Below, piece after piece: positions 13,421-24,005 of a stretch of DNA of 64,000 bases; the first letter of the stretch is position 1, and each line of letters starts with the position of its first letter. The notes below the pieces were generated by a model. The model made no database searches. It had not been told where the DNA came from and saw nothing but the letters and a program-made list of their open reading frames with translations. The position numbers and the translations under genes are program-made. The stretch lies in assembly GCF_964340395.1 (NCBI RefSeq), contig NC_135561.1, positions 9,150,732 through 9,214,731 on the forward strand. Direction: 5' to 3'. Source of the stretch: Glandiceps talaboti. Lineage: Eukaryota > Hemichordata > Enteropneusta > Spengelidae.

Positions 13421-13432
13421 ACATGGCGGCCG
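13421..13432 (+). promoter_or_regulatory. YY1-like site over the MRPS14 start codon
   Basis: ACATGGCGGCCG matches the core ATGGCGGC of the YY1 consensus at the translation start, an arrangement common at ribosomal and mitochondrial gene promoters. The 100 bp upstream is richer in CpG than its surroundings and has no TATA box. Binding is inferred. Confidence 0.4.
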
Positions 13433-15744
13433 CCAGAGCTCTCTTTAGTTCGGTCGTGGGACAGGTTTCATCTTCGTGCAAAGTCTTAAAACAGGTAAGT
13501 AGAGCAAATCTGAATATTCCAATTGAGTAAAGAACCTCTTCACATTATAGAAAGTATACGTAAATTGTTACATAACAATACCTTGCCTGGAACATGGACA
13601 CACAAGGGAGAGGACGTGTCGAAAATCCAGAGCTACCAAGGACCATGCTTTCTGTTGCAGTCACTGTGTCAGCCATCCCCGACTTCGTCATGCTTGTCAA
13701 TGTCATGACATAGCACAGTGACACTCCCAATATTATTTATTGTTGTAACGTAAGGTTGCGAGTCCGATGAGCCAAATGAGTCACTTATACCCAATGATGA
13801 TAAGTTATAAATTTCTTAGTAAAGTCTATATACAATTCAAGCGCTTGGTCCACAGGTACTTGAATCAATATGTATGATTTTTAAAATAAATATGTATATA
13901 AATAAGACTTATTTATATACAATACATTTTTTTTTCTACACATTGATTCGAGTACCTGTGGCTTGGTCCATATTTGGAAAAAGAATTCCAATTTGCCCCC
14001 CCCCCCCCCCCCCCCCCCAGTCCTGCCTGCATTTTTATGTACCTTTCTCCTCACATTGGGTACACAGGTATGTTATTATCTTCCAACTCACATCAGTTTC
14101 AGTTATGTTGTAGTAATACTCGATCCTCACATCATTGAATTAGGTATGTTGCAGTAACCTTTGGCGGATTGGCACTTCAACACCATCACCTATTGCGACA
14201 GCAGTACCCAGTAGAACATATTATGCAGATTGGCGTATGTTGAGAGATGTTAAACGAAGACGTCTTGTCAAGCAGTATGCAGTACAAAGACTCCGGATAA
14301 ACTCACTCAGGAAAAATAATATTTTACCAAGGGAACTTCAAGTAAGTCAGGCTGTCAGATTTTGAGTTTTTGAATATTCTAGTAAGTAAACAGTTCTGTT
14401 TTACAGCAACATTGCTAGTTTTATGCCATCGTTGTGGTCGAATGTTTAGTGTGGCCAGCCTGAATTCTGCAAGTTACTGCTTTAAGCCTCACAGCTGCCA
14501 TTTATTTCAGAATGCTCAAGTCCCTGGACAAGCTTTGAACCATAATTGTGCCCCAGTTAACCCAGTTGTAGAAATAGGGACCTGATAGGACCTGAATGTC
14601 TAATCCGAAGAGCTTACATTTGGGCTGCAATGGATTTTATTGCTCCCATGGAGTTGAGATAGTTATTGACTCATTAGGACAATAACGGCTGTGACTGGGG
14701 GTAATAATTGTATGCTTCCATGGAATTGAGATAGTTATTGACTCATTGGACTGATAAGGGCTGCGCCAGAGTAATAATTGTATGCTTCCATGGAGTTGAG
14801 ATAGTTATTGACTCATTGGCACAATAAGGGCTGTGCCAGGGGTAATGATTGTATGCTTCCATGGAGTTGAGACAGTTATTGCGTCATTGGGCCGATAATG
14901 GCTGTGCCAGGGGTAATAATTGTATGCTTCCATGGAGTTGAGATAGTTATTACGTCATTGGGCCGATAAGGGCTGTGCCAGGGGTAATAATTGTATGCTT
15001 CCATGAAGTTGAGATAGTTATTACATCATTGGGCTGATAAGGGCTGTGCCTGGGTAATAATTGTATGCTTCCATGGAGTTGAGACAGTTATTGCGTCATT
15101 GGGCCGATAATGGCTGTGCCAGGGGTAATAATTGTACAGCTCTAAGGTCACAACCTCCATTGTGGAAAACGCTAAATAAATGTGTCCTAATAATGTATTG
15201 ACAAAGCCATTCATTGTCATATCACATGATTTCATATCTCATATCTTGTTTCAGTAATTCACATTGTCACCTAGGTAACTTAGTATTCTTCCCTCCGTTG
15301 ACGATTTCTATATATTTTCATCTTTTTTTTTTTTTGCATTTATTTCCAAATCATAAATGCCATACATGTATGTGTAAGTTTGCAATAGATGGTTATTCGT
15401 ACCATATATGGTCATATGATGTCATTCATACCATACATGGTCATATATTCATCCTAAATTTGAAATTTAAACATACATGCCATATATGGATGCATACCAT
15501 ATATGGTCGTAACAAATAATAAACCTATTTAAACAGTTTTGTTATTGATTTGTTTACACAGGTGTTTGCTGATAAGGAAATACATGCCCTCCCAAGAGAT
15601 AGTAGCACTGTTAGACTGAGAAGGCGCTGTGCCATTACGTCAAGACCACGAGGTGTAGTCCATAAATGGCGTCTCAGTCGTATACAGTTTCGTATTTTAG
15701 CTGATGCCAATTTGATGTCTGGTGTTACTAGAGCAATTTGGTAA
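13423..15744 (+). CDS. MRPS14: Mitochondrial small-subunit ribosomal protein S14 (uS14m)
   Basis: Exons 13423-13494, 14144-14341 and 15562-15744 (stop TAA 15742-15744), all phase 0, give 150 residues; human uS14m is about 128. The conserved core begins at TYYADWRMLRDVKRRR, continues through RLRINSLRKNNILP, and ends with LPRDSSTVRLRRRC, ITSRPRGV and KWRLSRIQFR to a terminal ...RAIW, all diagnostic for mitochondrial uS14. The protein acts in the head of the mitochondrial small ribosomal subunit. Exon 1 (24 residues) is rich in Ala, Ser and Val, fitting a mitochondrial targeting region. The exon 2 acceptor at 14142-14143 was chosen because it is the only nearby AG that keeps phase; the acceptor TTGCAG at 14149-14154 would put a stop in frame. 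An AATAAA follows at 16323. Intron 2 holds a 71-73 bp minisatellite. Confidence 0.93.
13996..14018. repeat. Poly(C) tract, 23 nt
   Basis: Uninterrupted run of 23 C in MRPS14 intron 1. Confidence 0.97.
14640..15140. repeat. Minisatellite, 70-73 bp unit, 7 copies, in MRPS14 intron 2
   Basis: Each unit contains CATGGAGTTGAGATAGTTAT, TCATTGG, CGATAA.GGCTGTGCC and GGTAATAATTGTATGCTTC. Starts are spaced 70-73 bp. Later copies alternate GACTCATT with the CpG-bearing GCGTCATT. Confidence 0.96.
15395..15510. repeat. Clustered CCATATATGG-type palindromes
   Basis: Four to five copies of ATACCATAYATGGTCATA in about 115 bp just upstream of MRPS14 exon 3. The perfect ones match the CArG-box form CC(A/T)6GG, but the setting is a short repeat in an intron and regulation is not implied. 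Confidence 0.6.
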
Positions 15745-15827
15745 ACACAGTGTGTGTATTGACATTATTGGTTGTCTTGGAGGTGATGATACGAAGGTAC
15801 CGAGTCACAGAAACACATCATTGATAT

Positions 15828-16085
15828 GCAGGGCTTAACATCAGTGTTAGTCACATGTCCACAGACTACCGTGGTTTCTATCTGATAGCTTGCCGGGATG
15901 ACAGTTGACTATTTATAAAACTGAAAATGTAGGAACATGAACAATTTTTAATAAGACAAATATTTCTGATGTATTCCTCAGTTTTCAGTTCAGGAATTAT
16001 ATGGGACTACTGATCACCATCCATCCTTGGGCTACCAGTTTTAGAAAGTGATACCCCACGAAGACTATCAAACAAACAAGTAAAT
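15828..16085 (+). mobile_element. Dispersed repeat also present at 41408-41690
   Basis: Both copies run in the same orientation from a GG(A/G)CT(C/T)..A...TTA start through TGTCCACAGACTA, AATATTTC, TTTTCA.TTCAGGAAT, TATGGGACTAC and CCTTGGGCTACCA to a GACTA.CAAA end. They are roughly 270 bp each. No coding potential. Confidence 0.6.
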
Positions 16086-16322
16086 TACAAGCCCTGATAA
16101 GATTCATTGCTGTACTTCAAAATTCTACCAGTTATTGTAGACCTTTTCATTCATTTGAGCAGTCTGGTTTTACACTCAGTCAGTTCACTTTTCAGCAGCC
16201 TGGACATTTTGTGCAAAGAGATGTGATCTTGACTTGACCTCTTGTATTTGTGTACTGTTGTACTGATTTATACATAGTTTGTGTGTTGTAAGGAGTACAA
16301 TATTTTACATGTCATAAAATGT

Positions 16323-16328
16323 AATAAA
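16323..16328 (+). promoter_or_regulatory. Candidate MRPS14 poly(A) signal
   Basis: AATAAA followed within 40 bp by a TGTGTT GT-rich element, 579 bp after the MRPS14 stop. It is the first canonical hexamer downstream. Confidence 0.6.
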
Positions 16329-16393
16329 GCATTGAACTAGTAATTTAAATATCATATGTGTTAATTTCCATATCATGCCATGTAACACTTACA

Positions 16394-16690
16394 GTACAGT
16401 ACAATACAATACAATACAATACAATACAATACATTACAGTACAATACAACACAATACAATACAATACAATACAATACAATACATCTTTATTATCCCAAAA
16501 TGGGCAATTTTTGTACGATTGTAGAAGTATTAAAACAAGTTCACAATATACACTAATATAATATGCATACAATAAATACTGTTTAAAAATCAAGAGACAA
16601 TCACAAATTAAAACAAAGGCAAATACACTATAGCAATGAAACAATAAGTTACTAATCATTCCAGACACAGTTCAGTAAGGAAATTGATGT
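16394..16690 (-). mobile_element. Probable non-LTR retroelement 3' end with pentanucleotide tail
   Basis: Read on the minus strand, a body ends in TTTTGGGATAATAAAGATG followed by about 90 bp of (TATTG)n. A GGGATAATAAA stretch followed by a short tandem tail is a typical LINE or SINE 3' terminus. No reverse-transcriptase reading frame is present, so this is a truncated copy. The 5' limit near 16690 is a guess. Confidence 0.5.
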
Positions 16691-16862
16691 AGGAATGAAT
16701 GAATGTTTAGCTGTTATATATTGTCTTTGGCAATCTATTAGTGCCGATGGGATGGTAAAATTTCGAATTCCCAGAGAAGGAGATGCTGACTGGTGCTTAG
16801 TATGGTCGTGGCTTTGCTCAAAACTTGTTTTTCGTACAACTTCATTTATCCATGCCTATTTA

Positions 16863-16893
<31 letters not shown>

Positions 16894-17407
16894 TTGTTTG
16901 TAACACGGTTCATGACTCCTGTGTCTAGACCTGCAGTGATATATGACTGGGTTGACAGATTTGCTCTTGTGAAAATAATATCTTTATAGATAAATAGTAA
17001 TTCTTACAAAGGTAGAACACAATAAAAACATCGATTTGACAGCATCTGTGACGAGAAGTTATGTCTGCTATAAATGTGAAATATCCAGAGGTATAATGCA
17101 TGCATACTCGTTCAGAGCGATTTCCAACTGCATTTGAATTCGAAAACTTGAATCCAAGTCCGATGCTAAATCTATACTTAATAATAAGGTCATTTAGGGG
17201 AACAAGCCTATCTGTCATAAATGGTTCGTATGATTTGTCATATTTCTGTATCACATCAGTTATCTGTTATCTGTTGGCCAAGTTAGGTCAAATTCGGCAA
17301 AATGCCACAAAAAAATTAAATTTGATACAAAATCCTCGAACGTGAGATCTGTCGTCCTCTCCGGGGTCACACTGCGGACGATATACAGCCATTGTTAGCT
17401 AGCGATA

Positions 17408-17417
17408 CACTTCCGGT
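17408..17417 (-). promoter_or_regulatory. ETS/GABPA-type site beside an orphan start codon
   Basis: The minus strand reads ACCGGAAGTG, a full ETS-family consensus typical of TATA-less promoters. Fifteen bp downstream on that strand an ATG (17392-17390) opens a 34-codon frame (start MAVYRPQCDPGEDDRS, to about 17288). The local sequence is CpG-rich. No downstream exon was identified, so this may be an unrecognised first exon or a chance match. Confidence 0.35.
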
Positions 17418-17806
17418 CGTTTCTGGATGATGCAATAGTGTAGCGGTGTGTCACATAGTATAGTAGATTTCGTTCGACACAGAACTACGTTTGAAATATA
17501 CATGGTCTCAAAAATACACACAACAACACAAAAAAACACGAAATATAGTGATCTATGTGAAAATCTACAAAATAACAAAACTATACAATATAATTCAGGG
17601 GTACACCATTTGATATCTAGGGAGGGGGTGGACGATTTTCGAGAGAAAAATTGTCGCACGCCAACACGTGAAGAAAATAATATGCTTCCAGGGTATGAGA
17701 AAGTGCGGGAAGAAGCTGCAAATGTCAAATTCCCAGGCTAGGTACACGTGTACCTTGCGCTGCCGTCTATATTGTGCACGTGGTAGGAACCAAATGTTTA
17801 TACTAT

Positions 17807-18076
17807 TAAGGGAGCCTTCAGTATTTACAGGTGGCGCCGAGGAATCGGTGCGTGGGTCACTTTTACAAACCTGTTCTTAGGGGAGGGTCATATTTTACAT
17901 TACAATATTTGGGGAGGGTCACATTTTACAATCCGTAGTTTTGTGACCAAATTGAATATTCAATTATTATCAATTTGTTTTGTGTGTTTACATATTGTTT
18001 AATAAAACGATGCATTTTGTTGAGTGTACCATCTCACCTTATCACTCACACTGTCCGTGAATGTTGTTGTTAAAAT

Positions 18077-18156
<80 letters not shown>

Positions 18157-19926
18157 ACCAGGGAACTGTTATAAGTGACCAGAGTGTGCACAACATTGAA
18201 AGCACGTTTTAGATACTAGCGAGATTGTGTATGATTATAAGAAAAAGGTCACAAGCCAGTTTTTTAATGTTTGTTATTGTACAACCATTGCAGGAGTTAT
18301 ATAGAAACGCCTGTGATCAGAACGTCGTTTTATCAGTGGTGTACAATGAAAACTGTCTTTGAGGGTGCCGAAAGAAAGTCTACTTCTTATCACTACCAAA
18401 CTGACAAAAACTGATAGAAAAATCAACACCGGGTCCCCTAGGTTCACGTGACTCTCTTATCAGTTTGTCTGTGAAAGTTAGTCATGTTGTAACACAAAAT
18501 TCAATTGTAAGCTCATAGATTAATTTTGAATTTTGCACTAAAAGTCGAATTCTATTGTTAATATGCTTTAATATAGACCATCCATCAATGGCATATGAAT
18601 TCACCAATTTCACAAAATGTTGTCCACACTCTCTTTCCTGTAGTGACATGGACATTTTCTCCACTACCTTAAAAAACTACCAATGTACTCCTGACCAGTT
18701 GTTTGTCACATCCACAGACTTTCAATTCTGGTAATTTGTTGACGACCGAAAGTCTTTATTTAGGCTTTTGCCATATTGAAATAGACGACCGCTACTTTTA
18801 AGTTTCATCATTACCGTATTACAGAAAAGTCGGCTGATTGCATATTTAATATGACCTACGTGTCAGATCCCCGATTGGTTTGAAGGTATACCTACATGAT
18901 AAAGTGTGGAGTAGCAGTCCCGGGTAGCAGTAAGAAAATCATATTTGATGTCCGAATAGCCTTGGTTCAATATTAAAGTCACTCTATGTAAAAAGCTAAA
19001 CATTAATTAATAAATTGGTAGTCGGCTCGTTCATTACATAGACCTCCTTACATAAAATGATATGGTCAAACGAAAAGTTTTAGCACATAGTCTAACGCGT
19101 GCACCTGCAAGCAGGACTAGTATCCTGTCAGAACCAACAGTTGACAGACGACGTGTACGGTTGCCTTTCTATCTATTAGAGTGGCATTGATCCAGTTCTT
19201 CTGAAATACTCAAATGACTTCTGTCGTTTCGATTTCAAAATCCGTTCAAGAGATTTTGAAAAGGATCGTACACAAGCGGAGTAGCTAAAATACAAACTCC
19301 ACGATCACTTATGTTGTAAGTATTCATTGCAGACTTGAATGCCGTGTATATGTTTTGTTGTATATTGTCATGTGTGTTGGCGATTTTTCGCCCAAAACTC
19401 AACATATATTTTTTAGGACCTGACAGACTATTACGTTGCATTATATAAGCTTACAGTCGAATGTTATCTTACAACATGACAAACTTTCACAGACACAGAC
19501 AAACTAATAAATTTAAAGAGTCGTGCGAACCACAGACAAGTACATGTATGTGCATGAACCTACATCAGAGGGGCCTGGTGTTGTTTTTGTATCAATATTT
19601 GTCAGTTTGATAGTGATAAGAAGTAGACTTTTTTTCATTCTGAACACAGGCGTTTCTATATAACACCTGCAATGGTAGTATATGTACAAATATTGCTTTC
19701 TAATACAGAGTCAAAATCATTTAATTTGTATATATATATATAATGGGAATATTGATTAACGTTCAGTAATCAATATGTCATGGGGAGGGTCAGGTTTTAC
19801 ACAATGGGACAAGGGGAGGATTACTTTTTACGAATGGAGAACGGGGGGGGGGGGTTCATGTTTTTCTTAACAGACCATGTGTGATTTCCTCTGGCCCTCC
19901 CCCTGTAAATACTGAAGGCTCCCTAA
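17807..19926. mobile_element. 2.1-kb foldback element with about 500-700 bp inverted arms
   Basis: The terminal GGGAGCCTTCAGTATTTACA (17810 on) is matched by its exact complement ending at 19923. Further colinear inverted blocks are 18279-18318 with 19645-19685 (shared CATTGCAGG.GTTATATAGA), 18377-18405 with 19601-19628, and 18440-18515 with 19445-19530. The arms are interrupted by indels and by an ATG microsatellite in the left arm. Subterminal GGGGAGGGTCA.TTTTACA motifs occur near both ends in direct orientation. The spacer (18516-19444) holds two minus-strand frames, 19235-19441 (68 aa) and 18482-18664 (60 aa), neither recognised. The outermost bases read TTA then GGGAGCC at both ends; no clear target-site duplication was found. 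Confidence 0.72.
18077..18157. repeat. (ATG)n trinucleotide microsatellite
   Basis: About 27 perfect ATG units within the left arm of the foldback element; it yields a spurious polyhistidine frame on the minus strand. Confidence 0.97.
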
Positions 19927-20296
19927 CCGTTGGCAAATGCCGAAAACAAACAAAACTCTACCATTAAATCAAATTTACTACTGAGATTACTGACCTGACT
20001 TAGTACCTTGAATACTGTAATATATTTTGGCATTCAATATTATACTTTGAGAATAGTATTTTAGTTTTCTAAATTCAGATTCCACTATTGATCGGGAGAG
20101 GGTATTGTTGTCACCTCGATATGTTAGTCAAATTTTTAAAAAATCTCCAGGGGTGGGAGATTAAATTTTTTAACTCCAACTTTCCCTACTTTTGATATGA
20201 GGTTCATTCATTTTTACTTTCTTTGAAATAAGCCACATCAATCATGCACGTCTTTTATCGTAAGGTTAATTCATTTTCAAGAATAAAAAGTTTTGT

Positions 20297-20297
20297 A

Positions 20298-20328
<31 letters not shown>

Positions 20329-20449
20329 ATGTATGTATGTATGTATGTATGTATGTATGTATGTATGTATGTATGTATGTATGTATGTATGTATGTATGT
20401 ATGTATGTATGTATGTATGTATGTATGTATGTATGTATGTATGTATGTA

Positions 20450-20480
<31 letters not shown>

Positions 20481-20543
20481 ATGTATGCATGTGTGTGTAT
20501 GTATGTATGTGTGTCTGTGTGTATGTATGTATGTATGTATGTA

Positions 20544-20574
<31 letters not shown>

Positions 20575-20804
20575 ATGTATGTATGTATGTATGTATGTAT
20601 GTATGTATGTATGTGTGTGTGTGTGTATGTGTGTATGTGTGTATGTGTGTATGTATGTATGTGTGTATGTATGTATGTATGTATGTATGTATGTATGTAT
20701 GTATGTATGTATGTATGTATGTATGTATGTATGTATGTATGTATGCCCTGTATGTATGTATGTATGTATGTATGTATGTATGTATGTATGTATGTATGTA
20801 TGTA

Positions 20805-20841
<37 letters not shown>

Positions 20842-20896
20842 ATGTATGTGTGTGTGTGTGCGTTTGTTTGTTTGTTTGTTTGTTTGTTTGTTTGTT
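20297..20896. repeat. Compound (TGTA)n/(TG)n/(TTTG)n microsatellite, about 600 bp
   Basis: Mostly perfect GTAT tetranucleotides with TG blocks at roughly 20451-20464, 20546-20558, 20612-20650 and 20806-20824, one CCCTG interruption at 20745, and a (TTTG)n end from 20863. The Tyr-Val-Cys-Met frames across it are artefacts. Confidence 0.98.
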
Positions 20897-21032
20897 TTGT
20901 TTGTGTGTCGTTTGACTTGTCGGGGACAAGTATATCCACATACATTTGACCAAATCTGTATATATTATGTTCCATTTCAACACGACAGTTGTTAATTTCT
21001 TGCTACGGCCTTACACACAAAAAACTGTGAAG

Positions 21033-21533
21033 TTGCGATGACGCTCAGTTTAAGAATAGGTAGGGTAGGGTATGTAGATTTTTTAATTAATTTTATTAAA
21101 AATAATTAAATTTATATTTTTTTTTCACATGTGAGTGTCTCGTCAAGATATTTAAGTTTTCCGTTGTTTTCCATATGGGTGATGCTGTGGGATACATACA
21201 TGGGCGATAGTTTGGAATGTACAAATAAAGCTTCGACCTCCATGGTATAATAATCGAACACAAAAATGTTTTTTATCGACCAATGAGGATCTCCTCCACA
21301 CAAGTTTATATCGTAACAGAATACCAATAGGTCAAATAGAATACAACTAAATTGTGATTATGTAAATATATTCACATATGATATGTCAAGAATGCAAGTA
21401 CAATGTATAGAAATGACAATGGCAATTATTTGCCAACTAACAAAGCTGCATGTAGCATTGGGTTTTTTTATTTCTGAGTTTTTTAACATTCCGTGGATTG
21501 GAACCAGACTTTGAGTACAATCCCAGGAATGAT
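21033..21533. mobile_element. Nested dispersed repeats: GGTTCCGG-family end plus a second element
   Basis: 21033-21178 matches one end of the GGTTCCGG family (GACGCTCA.TTTAAGAATAGG, then CACATGTGAGTGTCT). It breaks at CCATATGG, and 21187-21533 is an inverted copy of 42338-42703, sharing AAATAAAGCTTCGACCTCC, ACAGAATACCAATAGGTCAA and CAAGAATGCAAGTACAATGT. The second element appears to have inserted into the first. Confidence 0.65.
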
Positions 21534-21807
21534 AATAATCTCAGAAACAACAAAACGTGGCAATTATTGCACAGCTACTATCAAAGATGTTGACTTTTAT
21601 CATTCATGCACTGGTGGGGTAGGTGGATTTTTTATTTTGTATATATATATATCATCAGTTGTCTGATGATCGCACTATGCGTGAAACTCCGAGTTACAAC
21701 GTACCAAGAAAGTGTTCCAGAACTACCAAAACTATATTACGCTCTGCCACTGCGGTATAGAGCACTGTCTTAGCAGATTGATACTCACCGAGTTATACAT
21801 ATATATA

Positions 21808-22085
21808 TATTCATATGTGAGTGTCTAGTTCAGATAGTTATGTATCTGTAGATTTCCATATGGTCTCTGTGTTATTTCGTTTCTTCTCATCAGATGTACA
21901 GCCATTTGAAGAACAGTTTTATATCGTCTTTTTAAGATGATGCCCGTTTCCACATCCACCATTTCTTGCGAAACGTCACAGTTTTTATGATTTTATCACT
22001 TTTTCTCGAATACGAAAAAAAAAAAGTTTAGGGTCGGCGTGAAAATCTAGGGGGGGTGGGTGGGCAGGTATAAACCGGAACCAAA
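21808..22085 (-). mobile_element. GGTTCCGG-family MITE-like copy, inverted
   Basis: About 278 bp, complementary to 1814-2120: CATCAGATGTACAGCCATT, TTTTTAAGATGATG, TAGGGTCGGCGTGAAAA and CCGGAACCAAAC. Confidence 0.65.
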
Positions 22086-22904
22086 CATATTTTAGGTGTA
22101 AGTATCGACGATGTTGCTTTACATTATATAACATATAGCGTGTCTAGTCATATGAAAGAACAGCCTTATTTCTCGTGACCCGACCAACCCCGTTCTTCAA
22201 TCTTGTGAACTTTAAAAAAAAAATCTACGCCCTATAATTTATATGACAGGATTAGAATAAAAAAAATACTACAGTATGTCATCATGTCTATGACCATATG
22301 ATGAGTATATTTAGAAACATATACATGTAGTATATTATTTCAAGAGTATACAGGCCAGTAGATACAGTCACGTTATCCACGAATATCAAATGACATTTAA
22401 CTCATGTATATTTGTTTATTTGATTATTTTTTGGTTCATTTGTTTGTTTGTAATATTGTTCCTTGGCTCCCTGTGCCCTAACTAGCCAAAACTTGGACCA
22501 GCATCTCCACCCAAAACCCCCGGATTTCAGTTGTTTAAATACATAAATGATATCCTATCTGAGGTATAAACTACCCTTTTCTTTATCCCTCTTCATCAAT
22601 TCCATGAACTTGTATCTTGTTTTCTGTTATTTGCGAAAAAAAGCCAAAGTTTTCTAGTTGAGAACATACCTGGTCAAATCAGTCACAGTTTAGAGTCTAA
22701 CTTAAAAAAAACAGAGGAAATGACTTCAGACCAGTGGGACGCCGGGAAGCGATAGATCTATGTTATAGGCACACTTAGTCAGCAGGACTTAATCTTCAAT
22801 TTTAATTTGGGACCGGAGATGTAGCATCACCACATGATGTCTGCTTGTTTGAGGTGTTCCCTTGAAAATGTCGGAGGTCATTTCTTACGAAATATAAAAT
22901 ATCA

Positions 22905-23320
22905 AAAATATGTTTCGCATGTTAATTATATTATCATGTTAATTAATTATATTGTTGACCAGGTACTCATGTTTATGTACCAATGACTGTATTTGATAAC
23001 AAAAGGACGAATGTATTCAAGTACTTGTCACCATTTTAATACCTAATGTCTCGACATTGTATCACGCCATAGAGTAATTGCATATGGTTTGCAAGATCTC
23101 AGAGTGGATTGTCATGTTTGTTGTATATGAATATGTTTTGCACGTTAATTATATATATCATGGTAATTATTTTAACAGCTGTTTACCACGTATGTTTATG
23201 CATAGACTGCCTATGGTTTATGTAATAAAGAAAGTGTATTTAATAATGAAAGGAAGGTATTCAAGTACTTGTCCATTTCAATACATAATGGCTAGACATT
23301 GTATAATGCCGTAGAGTAAT
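22905..23320. repeat. Imperfect tandem duplication, about 215-bp period
   Basis: 22909-23083 and 23128-23320 share ATATGTTT.GCA.GTTAATTAT, TTTATG...AGACTG-type sequence, GGTATTCAAGTACTTGTC, ATTT.AATAC.TAATG and GACATTGTAT.A.GCC.TAGAG. Confidence 0.75.
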
Positions 23321-23411
23321 GGATAACCACATTACTTACATACAGGGATTTTTGACGAAAAAAATAATTATGTATACCCATGTTCAACGTATGTTCTTCA
23401 GACACATCAAG

Positions 23412-23416
23412 TATAT

Positions 23417-23459
<43 letters not shown>

Positions 23460-23490
23460 TTATTCATTCATTCATTCATTCATTCATTCG
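23412..23490. repeat. (ATTT)n then (TTCA)n microsatellite
   Basis: Twelve TTTA units followed directly by about six TTCA units. Confidence 0.96.
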
Positions 23491-23947
23491 GACTGTATGT
23501 GTTTATTTACTTTTTACTTTTGTAAATTCTTTTTTTTTATATTTTGGGTTACTAAACATTTTTCGTTTGACTTGTTATTTTCTTTCGTGGTTTGCAAAAA
23601 AACCAAACAAACAAAAACAAACAAACAAACAGAGGGCTGAGACGAAGCGGAACCGCTAGAGTTACGGTACGGCAGTTAATTTTTTACTTGCCCTGGGATT
23701 TAATATAGCCTAAGTCATGTATTACGTATTGCATAGGTCCACAAATTCAAAGATCAAAATATCACTTACGTCAACTTTTTTATTTTTTAAAAATTAATTT
23801 ACGATTTGTATAAGTATCTGGTTTTCACGGATAAGAGTCAAATGCCACATTTGATTCTAGTTTTAAAATATCAGGACATTGCGCAACTAGGCTAGGGGTT
23901 CTTTGGATTCGGACCTGACGTCATTGTTCAGACCCCTCTAGCAGAAG

Positions 23948-23990
23948 TATATATACCACGTGACGTACAAACAACCAGTCTCTTCTTACT
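23948..23990 (+). promoter_or_regulatory. EF1A core promoter: TATA box, E-box/CRE composite, TOP initiator
   Basis: TATATATA at 23948-23955 is followed by CACGTGACGT (an E-box overlapping a CRE-like TGACGT). About 32 bp after the TATA start lies CTCTTCTTACTC, a C followed by a pyrimidine stretch, which is the expected 5' TOP start of a translation-factor mRNA. The start at 23980 is inferred from this spacing. TOP mRNAs are translated under mTOR/LARP1 control in animals; that control is assumed here. Confidence 0.72.
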
Positions 23991-24005
23991 CGTGGCGGAA
24001 AGGTG
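23980..24005 (+). other. EF1A noncoding first exon (5' UTR)
   Basis: From the predicted TOP start to the donor GTAAGT at 24006-24011. The next exon begins at 26432 after TTCCTGTTGCAG, leaving a 2.4-kb 5' UTR intron, a layout usual for EF1A genes. The first kilobase of that intron has more CpG than the rest. Confidence 0.68.

Larger units (their letters stand above)
3235..13422. other. Intergenic interval, no supported gene
   Basis: Between the transporter stop and MRPS14. Open frames here are short, lack family motifs and mostly overlap repeats. Named repeats inside are listed separately. 5196-5212 is an AT run and 6022-6034 a run of 13 G. 10.0-10.6 kb and 11.0-12.2 kb show nothing beyond AT-rich sequence. 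The transporter 3' UTR must occupy the first part, but its end is not certain. Confidence 0.6.
15745..23947. other. Intergenic interval between MRPS14 and EF1A
   Basis: MRPS14 3' UTR to about 16340, then mobile elements, microsatellites and two candidate regulatory clusters (listed separately). Reading frames at 17448-17741 (+) and 17399-17728 (-) overlap each other and match no family I know. 22.1-22.9 kb and 23.5-23.9 kb show nothing recognisable. Confidence 0.55.

Noticed and set aside
14155-14341. MRPS14 exon 2 starting after TTGCAG at 14154
   Set aside because: Exon 1 ends in phase 0 and this start would read TAA at once.
17999-18205. Polyhistidine frame on the minus strand
   Set aside because: Produced by the ATG trinucleotide microsatellite.
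20244-20995. Several 200-240 residue frames of Met-Tyr-Val-Cys or Ile-His-Thr-Tyr repeats on both strands
   Set aside because: They are translations of the GTAT/GT microsatellite in multiple frames; no real protein is implied.
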